Assembly (NCBI RefSeq): GCF_900102485.1
Contig: NZ_FNBX01000013.1
Coordinates: forward strand, 7,954 to 71,953
Source of the DNA: Desulfovibrio legallii
GTDB taxonomy: Bacteria > Desulfobacterota > Desulfovibrionia > Desulfovibrionales > Desulfovibrionaceae
Direction: 5' to 3'
Length of the DNA stretch: 64,000 bases
The notes under the pieces were generated by a model. The model worked only from the letters and a program-made list of their open reading frames with translations. It had not been told where the DNA came from and searched no databases. Shown here piece by piece: positions 39,037 to 48,154 of the stretch; the first letter of the stretch is position 1; the number at the start of each line of letters is the position of its first letter. Position numbers and translations under genes: made by a program.

Positions 39037-39810
39037 ATGAAAACCGCCACAGCGCGGACGCAACCCTGGGAGGCGCTGGAAAGCGGCGCTACCGCCTGGG
39101 AACACTTTTCGCCGCCGGAGCAGGAAGCGGTGGTGCGGCACTACGCCCCCAAAATCCGCTTTCTGGCTCTGCGCCTCAAGGCCAAGCTCCCGCGCAGTGT
39201 AGAGCTGGGCGAGCTTATCAGCTCCGGCACGCTGGGGCTCATGGAGGCGCTGGGCAAGTTCCGGCCGCAGCTCGGCATCCGCTTTGAAACCTATGCGGAA
39301 AGCCGCATCCGCGGGGCCATGCTGGACGAGCTGCGCCGGCTGGACTGGTTTCCCCGTTCGCTGCGGCAGCGGGTGCGCGTCCTGGACGAAGCCATGCGGC
39401 AGGTGGAAAACGTGGAGGGACGCCCCGCCACGGAGGAAGACCTGCAACGCCTCACCGGCCTGGAGCTGCACGAGGTGCGGCAAGGGCTGGAGGCGCTGCA
39501 GAATCAGCTCTGGGTTTCGCTGGACGCCATCCAGGATACCCTTGCGGGCGACGGACAGCGGAGCGACGGCGAACCCTACCGCAATACGGCCATGCGGGAA
39601 CTGGTGGAGCGCGTTGCGCCGCTTATCGACACCTTGACGCCAAGAGAAAAGTTGGTACTCTCGCTTTACTATACGGACGAGTTGAATATGCGCGAAACCG
39701 CCGAAGTGCTGGGCATCACCGAAGGGCGCGTTTCCCAGCTCCATTCGCAGGCTTTGAACCGTCTGCGGAGGGAATTCGTCAGCCGCTACGGGGAAGGGCC
39801 GGAAATCTAA
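39037..39810 (+). CDS. fliA: Flagellar sigma factor FliA (sigma-28)
   Basis: 257 residues. Region 2 includes KIRFLALRLKAKLP, DLIS-like ELISSGTLGLMEAL and FRPQLGIRFETYAESRIRGAMLDELRRLDW; region 4 ends with LGITEGRVSQLHSQALNRLR. These are typical of the FliA/WhiG group, which reads late flagellar and chemotaxis promoters. GAGGGA precedes the ATG at 39037. It follows flhG by 123 bp. Confidence 0.92.
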   Translation: MKTATARTQPWEALESGATAWEHFSPPEQEAVVRHYAPKIRFLALRLKAKLPRSVELGELISSGTLGLMEALGKFRPQLGIRFETYAESRIRGAMLDELRRLDWFPRSLRQRVRVLDEAMRQVENVEGRPATEEDLQRLTGLELHEVRQGLEALQNQLWVSLDAIQDTLAGDGQRSDGEPYRNTAMRELVERVAPLIDTLTPREKLVLSLYYTDELNMRETAEVLGITEGRVSQLHSQALNRLRREFVSRYGEGPEI

Positions 39811-39854
39811 TATAACAACGGTCCTTGGGGGACCAGTGGCGGAAGGAGTTTCTC

Positions 39855-40235
39855 ATGCCTTACGATCCCAATATGCGCGTTCTTGTGGTTGACGACTTTT
39901 CCACCATGCGCCGCATCGTTCGCAACATTCTGCGCCAGATCGGCTTTCAGAACGTGGTGGAGGCCGACGACGGCACCTCCGCGTGGGATGTGCTCAACAG
40001 GGAAAGGATCGACTTCATCGTTTCCGACTGGAATATGCCCCAGATGACCGGCATAGAGCTGCTGCGCAAGGTCCGCGCCAGCGAGCAGTTCGCGCATATC
40101 CCCTTTCTCATGGTCACGGCGGAGGCGCAGCAGGAGAACATCATCGAGGCCGTGCAGGCCAAGGTCTCCAATTACATCGTCAAGCCGTTCACTGCCGACA
40201 CCATGAAGCAGAAGATCGACAAAATTTTTGCCTGA
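39855..40235 (+). CDS. cheY: Chemotaxis response regulator CheY
   Basis: 126 residues, a single receiver domain. The acidic pocket (VVDDFSTMRRI), phospho-acceptor Asp in FIVSDWNMPQMTG, Thr in VTAEAQQENI and Lys in YIVKPFTADT are all present. It closely resembles flagellar-switch-binding CheY proteins. AAGGAG precedes the ATG at 39855. It lies 44 bp after fliA in the flagellar run. Confidence 0.93.
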   Translation: MPYDPNMRVLVVDDFSTMRRIVRNILRQIGFQNVVEADDGTSAWDVLNRERIDFIVSDWNMPQMTGIELLRKVRASEQFAHIPFLMVTAEAQQENIIEAVQAKVSNYIVKPFTADTMKQKIDKIFA

Positions 40236-40355
40236 TCGCCGCGCGCGCAGCGCTAAGGCAGCCGTGCGGCCTTACGCCCGGCGCGCGGCCCATGCGGCGT
40301 TCGGGCTCCGGGCTTTGGCGCGCGGCGGCAGCGGCGCAGGGTTCGGGAGGAACGC

Positions 40356-41018
40356 GTGGCTGAAAAAACTGCCCTGAAAACCGATCCGGATACGGACGCC
40401 CTGCGCATGGACCTGGGGCCGGACCCGGCCCGCCGCAAGGTGGAGCTGGACCTGGACGACGCGCCCTTCCTTAAGTCGGAAGCCGCCACACCGGCCGTGG
40501 CCGAGGGCGCGCCCACGCCCGCCGTGCCGGAAGAGGGCAAACCCGTCGCCAAAAAGCGGCTCTGGCGTCTTGTTGCCGCCGTGGGGCTGCTGGTTTTTGT
40601 GGGCGCGGGCAGTGCCGTCTGGTGGTTTTTGCTGCGCACCCCGCCCCCGCCGCCCCCGCCCGCCGTCAAGCCCGAAGTGGTGGTGGTGCCCCAGGCCCCT
40701 GCCGCCCAGCCGCCGCAGGAGCAGGTCAAGGAGCTGGCGCCCTTTGTGGTGCCGCGCGCCGTGGGCGGCGACGCCGCCTTCCTTATCTGCAAGTTCTCCG
40801 TGGTTTACAAAAATCCCGTCCTGGGCGCGGAAATGGACCGGAAAATGGTTTCCCTGCGCGACGCCCTGTACTTCTACCTGGGCAGTAAAACCGACGTCTT
40901 TCTGCTGGACGCGGGCAATGCCGCCGTCATCAAGCACGACCTGACCGAAGTGCTCAACGATTACCTGACCCAGGGGCAGGTTACGGATATTTTGCTGGAA
41001 AGCTACCTGAATTCATAA
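40356..41018 (+). CDS. fliL: Flagellar basal-body-associated FliL-like protein
   Basis: 220 residues. A cytoplasmic ~70-residue acidic/Ala-rich N-terminus, one membrane helix (LWRLVAAVGLLVFVGAGSAVWWF split near 70-90), a Pro-rich linker, and a periplasmic FliL domain (AFLICKFSVVYKNPVLGAEM...VSLRDALYFYL...VLNDYLTQGQVTDILLESYL). It supports the stator-rotor interface. GTG start with GGAGG upstream. Confidence 0.85.
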   Translation: MAEKTALKTDPDTDALRMDLGPDPARRKVELDLDDAPFLKSEAATPAVAEGAPTPAVPEEGKPVAKKRLWRLVAAVGLLVFVGAGSAVWWFLLRTPPPPPPPAVKPEVVVVPQAPAAQPPQEQVKELAPFVVPRAVGGDAAFLICKFSVVYKNPVLGAEMDRKMVSLRDALYFYLGSKTDVFLLDAGNAAVIKHDLTEVLNDYLTQGQVTDILLESYLNS

Positions 41019-41066
41019 GCCCTTGCCGCGGCCGCACGCGGACCGGCGGCAGGGCGGGAGGCCGGC

Positions 41067-41384
41067 ATGAGCGTTGACGCTACTGTGGCCGTGCTGTATG
41101 CCCAAACCGGTCTGGCCACTTCCATGGCCAATGCCGCGGCGGTGGCCCCGCAGGCTTCCGCCGCCATGGCGCGCGTCCTGGCTGCTGAAATGGCCCGGCA
41201 GGAACAGCGCCAGGTCAGCAAGAGCGAACCCGGCGGCAAAACCTCGCTGGAGGCAGACGGCCACGCGGCCGGCGGCGAGGCCCGCTTTGCCACCCGCCGG
41301 CGGGCCAGAACCGCGTCGGAAGAAGAAGCCGAGGCGGCCCCCGTTTCGCCTCTGGTGGGCAATCTGTTGAATATCAAAGTATGA
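41067..41384 (+). CDS. Small protein in the flagellar run, unknown
   Basis: 105 residues, no membrane helix or known motif. An Ala-rich helical N-terminal half (VLYAQTGLATSMANAAAVAP) is followed by a charged, probably disordered segment, then SPLVGNLLNIKV at the end. Its stop overlaps the start of the next gene (ATGA), and codon use matches its neighbours, so I take it as real. It probably belongs with flagellar assembly by position only. Confidence 0.65.
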   Translation: MSVDATVAVLYAQTGLATSMANAAAVAPQASAAMARVLAAEMARQEQRQVSKSEPGGKTSLEADGHAAGGEARFATRRRARTASEEEAEAAPVSPLVGNLLNIKV

Positions 41385-41812
41385 ACGCAACCCTGCTGTT
41401 TGTCCTTTTGGGCGTTTTTTCCCTGCTGGAGCTGGCCATTCTGGGCGGCGTGCTGTTTTTTTATCTGCGCCTGCGCCGCTCGGAAGCGCTTGTCAACGCC
41501 CTGCAGGGCAATCAGCAGAGCCTGCTGCAGCGCATTGAGATGAACGCCCGCCTGGAGCGCGAAATTGTGGGCACTTTTGCCCAGCGGCAGGCCGAGCTGC
41601 GCGACCTGGACGCCAAGCTCGAAGCCCGCGCTCAGGATCTGCGCCGCCTGCTGGAACAGGCCGAAGGCATCAGCCGCTCCCCCCGTTTTTTGCGCGAGAT
41701 CATCCTCAACGGCCGCAAAAAAGGGCTTTCCCCGCGGCAGATCGCCAAAAACGCCGGGCTGAGCCTGGACGAGGTGGAGCTTATCCTGGCCCAGGAGGCA
41801 GCAACGGTCTGA
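41381..41812 (+). CDS. Single-helix membrane protein with coiled coil and HTH-like end
   Basis: 143 residues. One N-terminal membrane helix (FVLLGVFSLLELAILGGVLF), a coiled coil (~45-95), and a C-terminal segment (NGRKKGLSPRQIAKNAGLSL) resembling a short helix-turn-helix. It overlaps the preceding gene by 4 bp and ends the flagellar run at a strong terminator. Function unknown; a membrane-tethered regulator or structural role is possible. Confidence 0.72.
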   Translation: MNATLLFVLLGVFSLLELAILGGVLFFYLRLRRSEALVNALQGNQQSLLQRIEMNARLEREIVGTFAQRQAELRDLDAKLEARAQDLRRLLEQAEGISRSPRFLREIILNGRKKGLSPRQIAKNAGLSLDEVELILAQEAATV

Positions 41813-41833
41813 CGACCGCTTGTTTTGCCGTGC

Positions 41834-41875
41834 AAAAGCGGCGCGGACGGAGAGCCTCCGTCCGCGCCGCTTTTT
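41834..41875 (+). terminator. Strong intrinsic terminator, end of flagellar run
   Basis: Stem AAAAGCGGCGCGGACGGAG paired with CTCCGTCCGCGCCGCTTTT around AGC, followed by T-rich sequence on the plus strand and by AAAA on its upstream side. It serves both converging genes. Confidence 0.9.
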
Positions 41876-41910
41876 GTTTTTTTATGCCGGACGCGCGCCG
41901 TCGCGGGCTT

Positions 41911-43656
41911 TTACCACTCTTCGTCAGGCGGCAGCTCCGGCGGCACGGCCACCACAGCGGTGTGGATGCGCCGCCGCTTGGGGGCGTCTGGCGCGGGGGC
42001 GGCAGGCTCCCGCCGCAGAACAGGCTCCGGCAGGCTGTTGTACAGCATCCAGAAGGCCGGGTAGAGCCCGGTCATGACGCCAGGGTTGCCCAGCTTGCGG
42101 TGGGGCCGGGCGCAGGCGGCCAGGGCCAGCCCCATAGCCCAGACCGGGCTGGGGGCGTTCCAGGGGGTTTCCGGGCTGCCTTGTTCTTTTTTGCACAAAA
42201 GGCCGTCTTCGCCCAAGGCGCAGCCCACGGCGTGCAGAAAACTTTCCGCTTCGGCAGGGGCCACTTCCGGGGGCAGCGCGGGCAGGCGCACAGGCTCGCC
42301 GCGCAAAGCCGCGCAGGCGGCCAGGGCCAGGGGCAGGGCGGCCCAGTCGGCCGGGAAGTGGGCCGGCAGCTCCGGCAGCGGAAAGCGCTGCAGCGGGGTT
42401 GCGCTTTTGGCAAGAATTTCGCCTTGTTCTTTGCGGGTATCCTGGCGCAGGTCCAGGCCGAGGTCTTGCAGCAGTTCCCAACCGGCCAGGGCCGCGGGCC
42501 AGCGCGGCCAGAGGCCCGTAAGGCGGGCGCTGCCGCCCTGCACCAGGGGCAGCGCCAGCAAAAATACGGCCAGTTCCGGCTCCAGGGGCAGCACCGGGGC
42601 CTCGGGCAGGGCCAGGGGGCCTGGGGTCACGCGCACCTTCCCGCCGTCCGCCTGCACCTGGGCTCCGGCGGCGCGCAGCACGGGCAGCACGCGGGCCAGG
42701 GCCGTATCCCGATCCGGGTGGGCGGCAAGGTCCACGCTTAGGGCGCGCTCATAGCCGGGCGCGGCCAGCAGCAGGGCTTCGGCCAGCTCCACAGGCGCAT
42801 CGGCGGGCAGGGTGAAGGCGTCCGGCAAAATGCCGGAGCACTCCAGCCGCACGGGCAGGCCGACGCTTTTGGGCACGGCGTGCACCAGCCGCGCGCCCAG
42901 AGCGGGCAGGGCGTGGCGCAGGGCCGTGAAGTCGGCCAGCTTCAGGCCTGGGCCGCCCGTGATTTTGACCCGCGAGGGCCGCCCCAGATAGTGCCCCAGC
43001 AGGAGGAAAAAATTCCAGGCGCTGTCGCCCGCGTGCAGCACTTTGTCCGGCGCGCCCAGGGGGGGCGCTTGTCGGGCCAGCACGCCGTCGTCGGTGCGGG
43101 TCAGCGCCGCTCCGGCCTGGACGAACATCTGCACGCAGTCCGCGATGGGGTCGTTCATCAGGCAGGGGGTCAGACGCAAGGGGCGGCCCGTGGCGGCCGC
43201 CAGGTAGAGCCAGGCCCGGGTGACGCGGCAGGCCAGGGGCGCGGTCATCTCCAGGCGCACGGGGCGGGCGGGCGGGGCCAGGTTGAAGGCCGTGCGGGGC
43301 GGTTCCGGGCGCAGCTCGGCGTCCGCTTCCCTGGCGTCCGGGGCCACGGGCCGGGGTTGGAAAACGACCTCCTGCATAAGGGCGAAAAAGTGGCCGGTAA
43401 GCCGGGGGTCGCGGCTCACGCGGGCCGCGGCGGCCTCCCACGATTCGCGCAGGAACTTTTCCTCCGCGGGCTCCAGGCGGGGCTTATCCCCTCGCATGCG
43501 CGCAAGCAGGTTGTGGCGGCGCAGCAGAAGGCGCAGGATGTCGCGGTCAAGGTCGCTGACCACTTCGCGCAGGGGGCGGCGGGGCCGCGCTTCGCGCTGG
43601 TCGCGGTGCTGGCGCGGCGCGCGCGGTTCACGCGGTTCATGAGAGTGCTCGGTCAT
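41911..43656 (-). CDS. EPSP-synthase-fold protein with chorismate-mutase-like N-terminus, degenerate
   Basis: 581 residues. An Arg-rich start is followed by a helical segment (LREVVSDLDRDILRLLLRRH) like AroQ-type chorismate mutase, then an EPSP-synthase-like double domain (LHAGDSAWNFFLLLGHYLG, ITGGPGLKLADFTALRHAL, DAPVELAEALLLAAPG). The EPSPS signature residues are not where expected. The PGSKS-x-x-R lysine region reads APLACRVTRAW. The KExDR motif is replaced by a WPRWPA-type sequence. It may be inactive, divergent or repurposed. It is transcribed alone, convergent with the flagellar run. Confidence 0.65.
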   Translation of the reverse strand: MTEHSHEPREPRAPRQHRDQREARPRRPLREVVSDLDRDILRLLLRRHNLLARMRGDKPRLEPAEEKFLRESWEAAAARVSRDPRLTGHFFALMQEVVFQPRPVAPDAREADAELRPEPPRTAFNLAPPARPVRLEMTAPLACRVTRAWLYLAAATGRPLRLTPCLMNDPIADCVQMFVQAGAALTRTDDGVLARQAPPLGAPDKVLHAGDSAWNFFLLLGHYLGRPSRVKITGGPGLKLADFTALRHALPALGARLVHAVPKSVGLPVRLECSGILPDAFTLPADAPVELAEALLLAAPGYERALSVDLAAHPDRDTALARVLPVLRAAGAQVQADGGKVRVTPGPLALPEAPVLPLEPELAVFLLALPLVQGGSARLTGLWPRWPAALAGWELLQDLGLDLRQDTRKEQGEILAKSATPLQRFPLPELPAHFPADWAALPLALAACAALRGEPVRLPALPPEVAPAEAESFLHAVGCALGEDGLLCKKEQGSPETPWNAPSPVWAMGLALAACARPHRKLGNPGVMTGLYPAFWMLYNSLPEPVLRREPAAPAPDAPKRRRIHTAVVAVPPELPPDEEW

Positions 43657-44023
43657 ATGTCGTTGTCCAAAGGATGAAGTGGGGTGGACGCCGCACGCAG
43701 AGGCCCGCGTCGGCTTTCGGCCGCGGCGCACCCAGTAAAAAATCGGGGCGTGAGGGCTTCCCTTGTCTGTGCAAGCGTGTTAGCCTGAATCGACTTCTCT
43801 GGCAAGGGCGGAAGGCCTGTGCGGCCCGCAGGGGCGGCCGCGCCCTGGCGGTTTTGCGCAACCCTGCGCAGTTGCGGCGCTTTTCGGCGGCTTTTGTGCC
43901 GCGGCGGTGACAGTGCGGCGGCAAGACTATTAAATTTTTTTTCACAAGATTTATAATATGTTGTTTTAAAAGCATTTTTTTAGACGGGTAGGAGAAGTTT
44001 CCACGAATTTTTCCCAGGGGGTC

Positions 44024-44053
44024 TTGACGTGAATGCCAGGGGCTTGTTACTAA
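44024..44053 (+). promoter_or_regulatory. Candidate promoter of the aprBA-qmo block
   Basis: TTGACG, 18-bp spacer, TACTAA, with an A/T-rich stretch (43926-43984) upstream. The leader to the aprB ATG would be about 120 nt. Confidence 0.5.
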
Positions 44054-44181
44054 TTGCGCAAGCCATACGCCCTACCTTCGTTGCGGAGGCGCTCGGCTGA
44101 CCCCCGGCGTGACGGATTTGCTTTGCGCCTCGCCGAACCCGGCGGGTTTTCTGTAACACTTTTACGAGTTGGAGGACACAT

Positions 44182-44670
44182 ATGCCGACGTTTGTCGATC
44201 CGTCCAAATGCGACGGCTGCAAGGGTGGCGAAAAGACGGCCTGCATGTACATTTGCCCCAACGACCTCATGATCCTCGACCCTGAGGAAATGAAGGCCTA
44301 CAACCAGGAACCGGACGCCTGCTGGGAATGCTATTCCTGCGTTAAAATCTGCCCGCAGGGCGCCATCACGGCCCGCCCCTACGCGGACTTCGCGCCCATG
44401 GGCGGCACCTGTATCCCCATGCGTTCGGCCGACTCCATCATGTGGACGGTCAAGTTCCGCAACGGCAACGTGAAGCGCTTCAAGTTCCCCATTCGCACCA
44501 CGCCTGAAGGCTCTATCAAGCCTTACGACGGCCGCCCCGAAGGCGCCAATCTGGAAGACGAGCTGCTGTTCACCGAGACCGCTCTGGCCGCTCCCAAGGA
44601 AGCCATGGGCAAGAAGTTCGATGTGGCGGAAGCCGATAAGGTCTTTACCTGCAAAGAACACGGCCGCTAG
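44182..44670 (+). CDS. aprB: APS reductase beta subunit
   Basis: 162 residues. Two [4Fe-4S] clusters are bound by Cys10/13/21/25 and Cys47/50/53/57 (PSKCDGCKGGEKTACMYICP and DACWECYSCVKICP), followed by the beta-sheet and the long C-terminal tail that wraps the alpha subunit. It passes electrons from the Qmo complex to FAD in AprA. GGAGG precedes the ATG. Highly expressed codon use, like aprA. Confidence 0.97.
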   Translation: MPTFVDPSKCDGCKGGEKTACMYICPNDLMILDPEEMKAYNQEPDACWECYSCVKICPQGAITARPYADFAPMGGTCIPMRSADSIMWTVKFRNGNVKRFKFPIRTTPEGSIKPYDGRPEGANLEDELLFTETALAAPKEAMGKKFDVAEADKVFTCKEHGR

Positions 44671-44707
44671 GCTTTTGCAACAGCAAGTGCGATAAGGAGA
44701 AATCACT

Positions 44708-46696
44708 ATGCCTATGATTCCCGTGAAGGAAGTGAACAAGGGCGTTGCCATTGCCGAACCCGAAGTCAAAGAACATGCGGTTGACCTGCTCATCGTGGGC
44801 GGCGGCATGGGCGCTTGCGGCACGGCCTATGAGGCCGTGCGCTGGGGCGACAAACATGGCCTGAAGATCATGCTCTGCGACAAAGCCGCGCTGGAGCGCT
44901 CCGGCGCTGTGGCCCAGGGCCTTTCGGCCATCAACACCTACCTGGGCGAAAACTCCGCCGACGACTATGTGCGCATGGTCCGCACCGACCTCATGGGCCT
45001 GGTGCGCGAAGACCTCATCTTTGACGTGGGCCGTCATGTGGACGACTCCGTGCATCTGTTTGAAGACTGGGGCCTGCCCTGCTGGATCAAGAGCGACGAC
45101 GGCCACAACATGAACGGCGCTGACGCCAAGGCCGCCGGCAAGTCCCTGCGCAAGGGCGACAAGCCCGTGCGTTCCGGCCGCTGGCAGATCATGATCAACG
45201 GCGAGTCCTACAAGTGCATCGTGGCCGAAGCGGCCAAGAACGCCCTGGGCGAGGACCGCATGATGGAGCGCATCTTCATCGTGAAGCTGCTGCTCGACAA
45301 AAACACCCCCAACCGGGTGGCCGGCGCCGTGGGCTTTAACCTGCGCGCCAACGAAGTGCACATCTTTAAAGCCAACGCCATCATGGTGGCCGCCGGCGGC
45401 GCGGTGAACGTGTACCGCCCCCGCTCCACCGGCGAAGGCATGGGCCGCGCCTGGTACCCCGTGTGGAACGCCGGCTCCACCTACACCCTGTGTGCGCAGG
45501 TGGGCGCCGAAATGACCATGATGGAAAACCGCTTCGTGCCCGCCCGCTTCAAGGACGGTTACGGCCCCGTGGGCGCGTGGTTCCTGCTCTTCAAGGCCAA
45601 GGCCACCAACTCCAAGGGCGAGGACTACTGCGCCACCAACAAGGCCATGCTTAAGCCCTACGAGGACCGCGGCTACGCCAAGGGCAACGTTATCCCCACC
45701 TGCCTGCGCAACCACATGATGCTGCGTGAAATGCGCGAAGGTCGCGGCCCCATCTACATGGACACCAAGACCGCCCTGCTCAACACCTTCGCCAGCCTGA
45801 GCGAAGAGCAGCAGAAGCATCTGGAATCCGAAGCCTGGGAAGACTTCCTTGACATGTGCGTGGGCCAGGCCAACCTGTGGGCCGCCACCAACACCGCGCC
45901 TGAAGAACGCGGCTCCGAAATCATGCCCACCGAGCCTTACCTGCTGGGTTCCCACTCCGGCTGCTGCGGCATCTGGGCCTCCGGCCCGGACGAAGCCTGG
46001 GTGCCGGAAGACTACAAAGTCAAAGCCAGCAACGGCAAGGTCTACAACCGCATGACCACCGTGGAAGGCCTCTTCACCTGCGCCGACGGCGTGGGCGCTT
46101 CCGGCCACAAGTTCTCCTCCGGCTCGCACGCCGAAGGCCGCATCGCCGGCAAGCAGATGGTGCGCTGGTGCCTGGATCACAAGGACTTCAAGCCTGAGTT
46201 CAAGGAATCGGCCGACGAGCTCAAGAAGCTCATCTACCGTCCTTACTACAACTACATGGAAGGCAAGGCCGCTTCCACCGACCCCGTGGTGAACCCCAAC
46301 TACATCACGCCTAAGAACTTCATGATGCGCCTCGTCAAGTGCACCGATGAATACGGCGGCGGCGTGGGCACCTACTACACCACCTCCAAGGCCCTGCTGG
46401 ACACCGGCTTCTGTCTGCTTGACATGATGGAAGAGGACTCCGAAAAGCTGGCCGCCCGCGACCTGCACGAGCTGCTGCGCTGCTGGGAAAACTACCACCG
46501 CCTCTGGACCGTGCGCCTGCACATGCAGCACATTGCCTTCCGTGAGGAATCCCGGTACCCCGGCTTCTACTATCGTGCGGACTTCATGGGCCTTGACGAC
46601 AGCAAGTGGAAGTGCTTCGTTAACTCCAAGTACGATCCCGCCACCGGCGAGACCAAGATCTTCAAGAAGCCCTACTACCAGATCATCCCTGACTAG
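44708..46696 (+). CDS. aprA: APS reductase alpha subunit
   Basis: 662 residues, normal AprA length. FAD-binding LLIVGGGMGACGTAYEA (28-44), SGAVAQGLSAINTYLG, and the segments MENRFVPARFKDGYGPVG and GSHSGCCGIWASGP of the active site region. It reduces APS to sulfite and AMP in the cytoplasm. It follows aprB by 37 bp with AAGGAG upstream. The sulfate adenylyltransferase gene is not in the window. Confidence 0.98.
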   Translation: MPMIPVKEVNKGVAIAEPEVKEHAVDLLIVGGGMGACGTAYEAVRWGDKHGLKIMLCDKAALERSGAVAQGLSAINTYLGENSADDYVRMVRTDLMGLVREDLIFDVGRHVDDSVHLFEDWGLPCWIKSDDGHNMNGADAKAAGKSLRKGDKPVRSGRWQIMINGESYKCIVAEAAKNALGEDRMMERIFIVKLLLDKNTPNRVAGAVGFNLRANEVHIFKANAIMVAAGGAVNVYRPRSTGEGMGRAWYPVWNAGSTYTLCAQVGAEMTMMENRFVPARFKDGYGPVGAWFLLFKAKATNSKGEDYCATNKAMLKPYEDRGYAKGNVIPTCLRNHMMLREMREGRGPIYMDTKTALLNTFASLSEEQQKHLESEAWEDFLDMCVGQANLWAATNTAPEERGSEIMPTEPYLLGSHSGCCGIWASGPDEAWVPEDYKVKASNGKVYNRMTTVEGLFTCADGVGASGHKFSSGSHAEGRIAGKQMVRWCLDHKDFKPEFKESADELKKLIYRPYYNYMEGKAASTDPVVNPNYITPKNFMMRLVKCTDEYGGGVGTYYTTSKALLDTGFCLLDMMEEDSEKLAARDLHELLRCWENYHRLWTVRLHMQHIAFREESRYPGFYYRADFMGLDDSKWKCFVNSKYDPATGETKIFKKPYYQIIPD

Positions 46697-46717
46697 TCGG
46701 GCGGCACTGGAACGACA

Positions 46718-46815
46718 CTGGGGCGGCCGCAAGGCCGCCCCAGACTGCTGACGGGTCGGCGCATCGCGTGCCGCCGGCCCGCGCCGCCGGGCGGTCGCAA
46801 GACCGCCCCTTTTCT
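46718..46815 (+). terminator. Two GCAA-loop hairpins between aprA and qmoA
   Basis: CTGGGGCGGCC-GCAA-GGCCGCCCCAG (46718-46743) and GGGCGGTC-GCAA-GACCGCCC followed by CTTTTCT (46789-46815). Stable GNRA-capped stems; the second looks like a partial terminator that could lower qmo relative to apr, or stabilise the aprBA mRNA 3' end. Confidence 0.7.
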
Positions 46816-46913
46816 CGGCGCAGCGGGGCCTCACGGGCGGCGTTTCCACTTTCCGCGGCGGGAGGCCGTACCCTTCTTCAGCCGCTATGCAACAACGCAG
46901 GAGGATATCCAGG

Positions 46914-48149
46914 ATGTCCAATGCCATTCTCGTCGTGGGCGGCGGCTTTGCGGGCCTCACAGCCGCCATTGAAGCGGCGGAACTGGGGCACGACGTCTTC
47001 ATCGTCGAAAAGTCGCCCTGGCTGGGCGGCCGCGTGGCTCAGCTCAACAAGTATTTTCCCAAACTCTGTCCCCCCTCCTGCGGGCTGGAAATTCAATTCC
47101 AGCGCATCAGGAAAAATCCGCGCGTCAAATTTTTCACCCAGGCCCAGGTGGTGGGCTTCATGGGCGTTAAGGGCGATTACAAGGTCAAGGTGCGCATTGA
47201 GCCGCGCCACACCGCGCCCCACAACGTAGACTTCAGCCTGCTGGCCTCCAGCCTGGAGGGCCAGGCCCCCAGCGAATTCGACCTGGGCCTCGGCAAGCGC
47301 AAGGCCCTGTACAAGGCCATGCCCTTCGCCTTCCCCGCCCGCTACACTCTGGATATGCGCACCCTTTCCAAGGCCGACACGGCCCGGGTGGCGGGTGCCA
47401 AATTCCTGGATCTGACCGAAAAGCCCCACGAGGTGGAGCTCAACGTGGGCGCTGTAGTGGTGGCCACGGGCTGGAAGCCCTATGACGTGACCCGCCTGAG
47501 CAACCTGGGCGCGGGCAAGGTCAAGAACTGCATTTCCAACATGCAGATGGAGCGGCTGGCCTCGCCCTTCGGGCCCACGGGCGGCCGCATGGTGCGCCCC
47601 ACAGACGGGCGGCAGCCTCTGCAGGTGGCCTTTGTGCAGTGCGCGGGCTCCCGTGATCAGAATCACCTCAACTACTGCTCCTACATCTGCTGTATGGCCA
47701 CGCTCAAGCAGTGTCTGTACCTCTCGGAGCAGAGCCCCCAGACGCAGATCACCGTCTACTACATCGACCTGCGCGCCCCCGGACGCTACACAAAGGTGCT
47801 GGAGAAGGTCCAGGCCCTGCCCAACGTGCATTTTGTCAAGGGCAAGGTGGCGGACGTGGTCCAGGCCCCCGGCGACGCGGTGCGGCTGACGGCGGAGGAC
47901 GCCGTGCGCGGCGAAAAGATGACGCTGGACTACGATATGGTGGTGCTGGCCACGGGCATGCAGCCCTCGCTGGCCGGCGAGGACGCGCCCCTGCCCTTGC
48001 CTCTGGATGAAGACGGCTTTATTGCGGGCGGCGAAGAGGCCGGCATTTTCGCCGCCGGTTGCGCGCGCATGCCCCTGGATGTGATGCGCTCCGCGCAGTC
48101 CGGCACAGCCGCCGCCTTGAAGGCGGTGCAAACGGTGAAAGGGAGGTAG
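46914..48149 (+). CDS. qmoA: Quinone-interacting oxidoreductase subunit QmoA
   Basis: 411 residues of the HdrA-like flavoprotein family. FAD motif ILVVGGGFAGLTAAIEAAELG, EKSPWLGGRVAQLNKYFPKLCPPSCG and AGSRDQNHLNYCSYICC (Cys-rich). It shares menaquinol-derived electrons with QmoB and links QmoC to APS reductase. The ATG at 46914 is preceded by GGAGGATATCCAGG. Separated from aprA by 217 bp holding two hairpins. Confidence 0.95.
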   Translation: MSNAILVVGGGFAGLTAAIEAAELGHDVFIVEKSPWLGGRVAQLNKYFPKLCPPSCGLEIQFQRIRKNPRVKFFTQAQVVGFMGVKGDYKVKVRIEPRHTAPHNVDFSLLASSLEGQAPSEFDLGLGKRKALYKAMPFAFPARYTLDMRTLSKADTARVAGAKFLDLTEKPHEVELNVGAVVVATGWKPYDVTRLSNLGAGKVKNCISNMQMERLASPFGPTGGRMVRPTDGRQPLQVAFVQCAGSRDQNHLNYCSYICCMATLKQCLYLSEQSPQTQITVYYIDLRAPGRYTKVLEKVQALPNVHFVKGKVADVVQAPGDAVRLTAEDAVRGEKMTLDYDMVVLATGMQPSLAGEDAPLPLPLDEDGFIAGGEEAGIFAAGCARMPLDVMRSAQSGTAAALKAVQTVKGR

Positions 48150-48154
48150 GCGGC

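Noticed and set aside
44061..44181. Riboswitch in the aprB leader
   Set aside because: Some stems can be drawn, but no known riboswitch core motif is recognisable.
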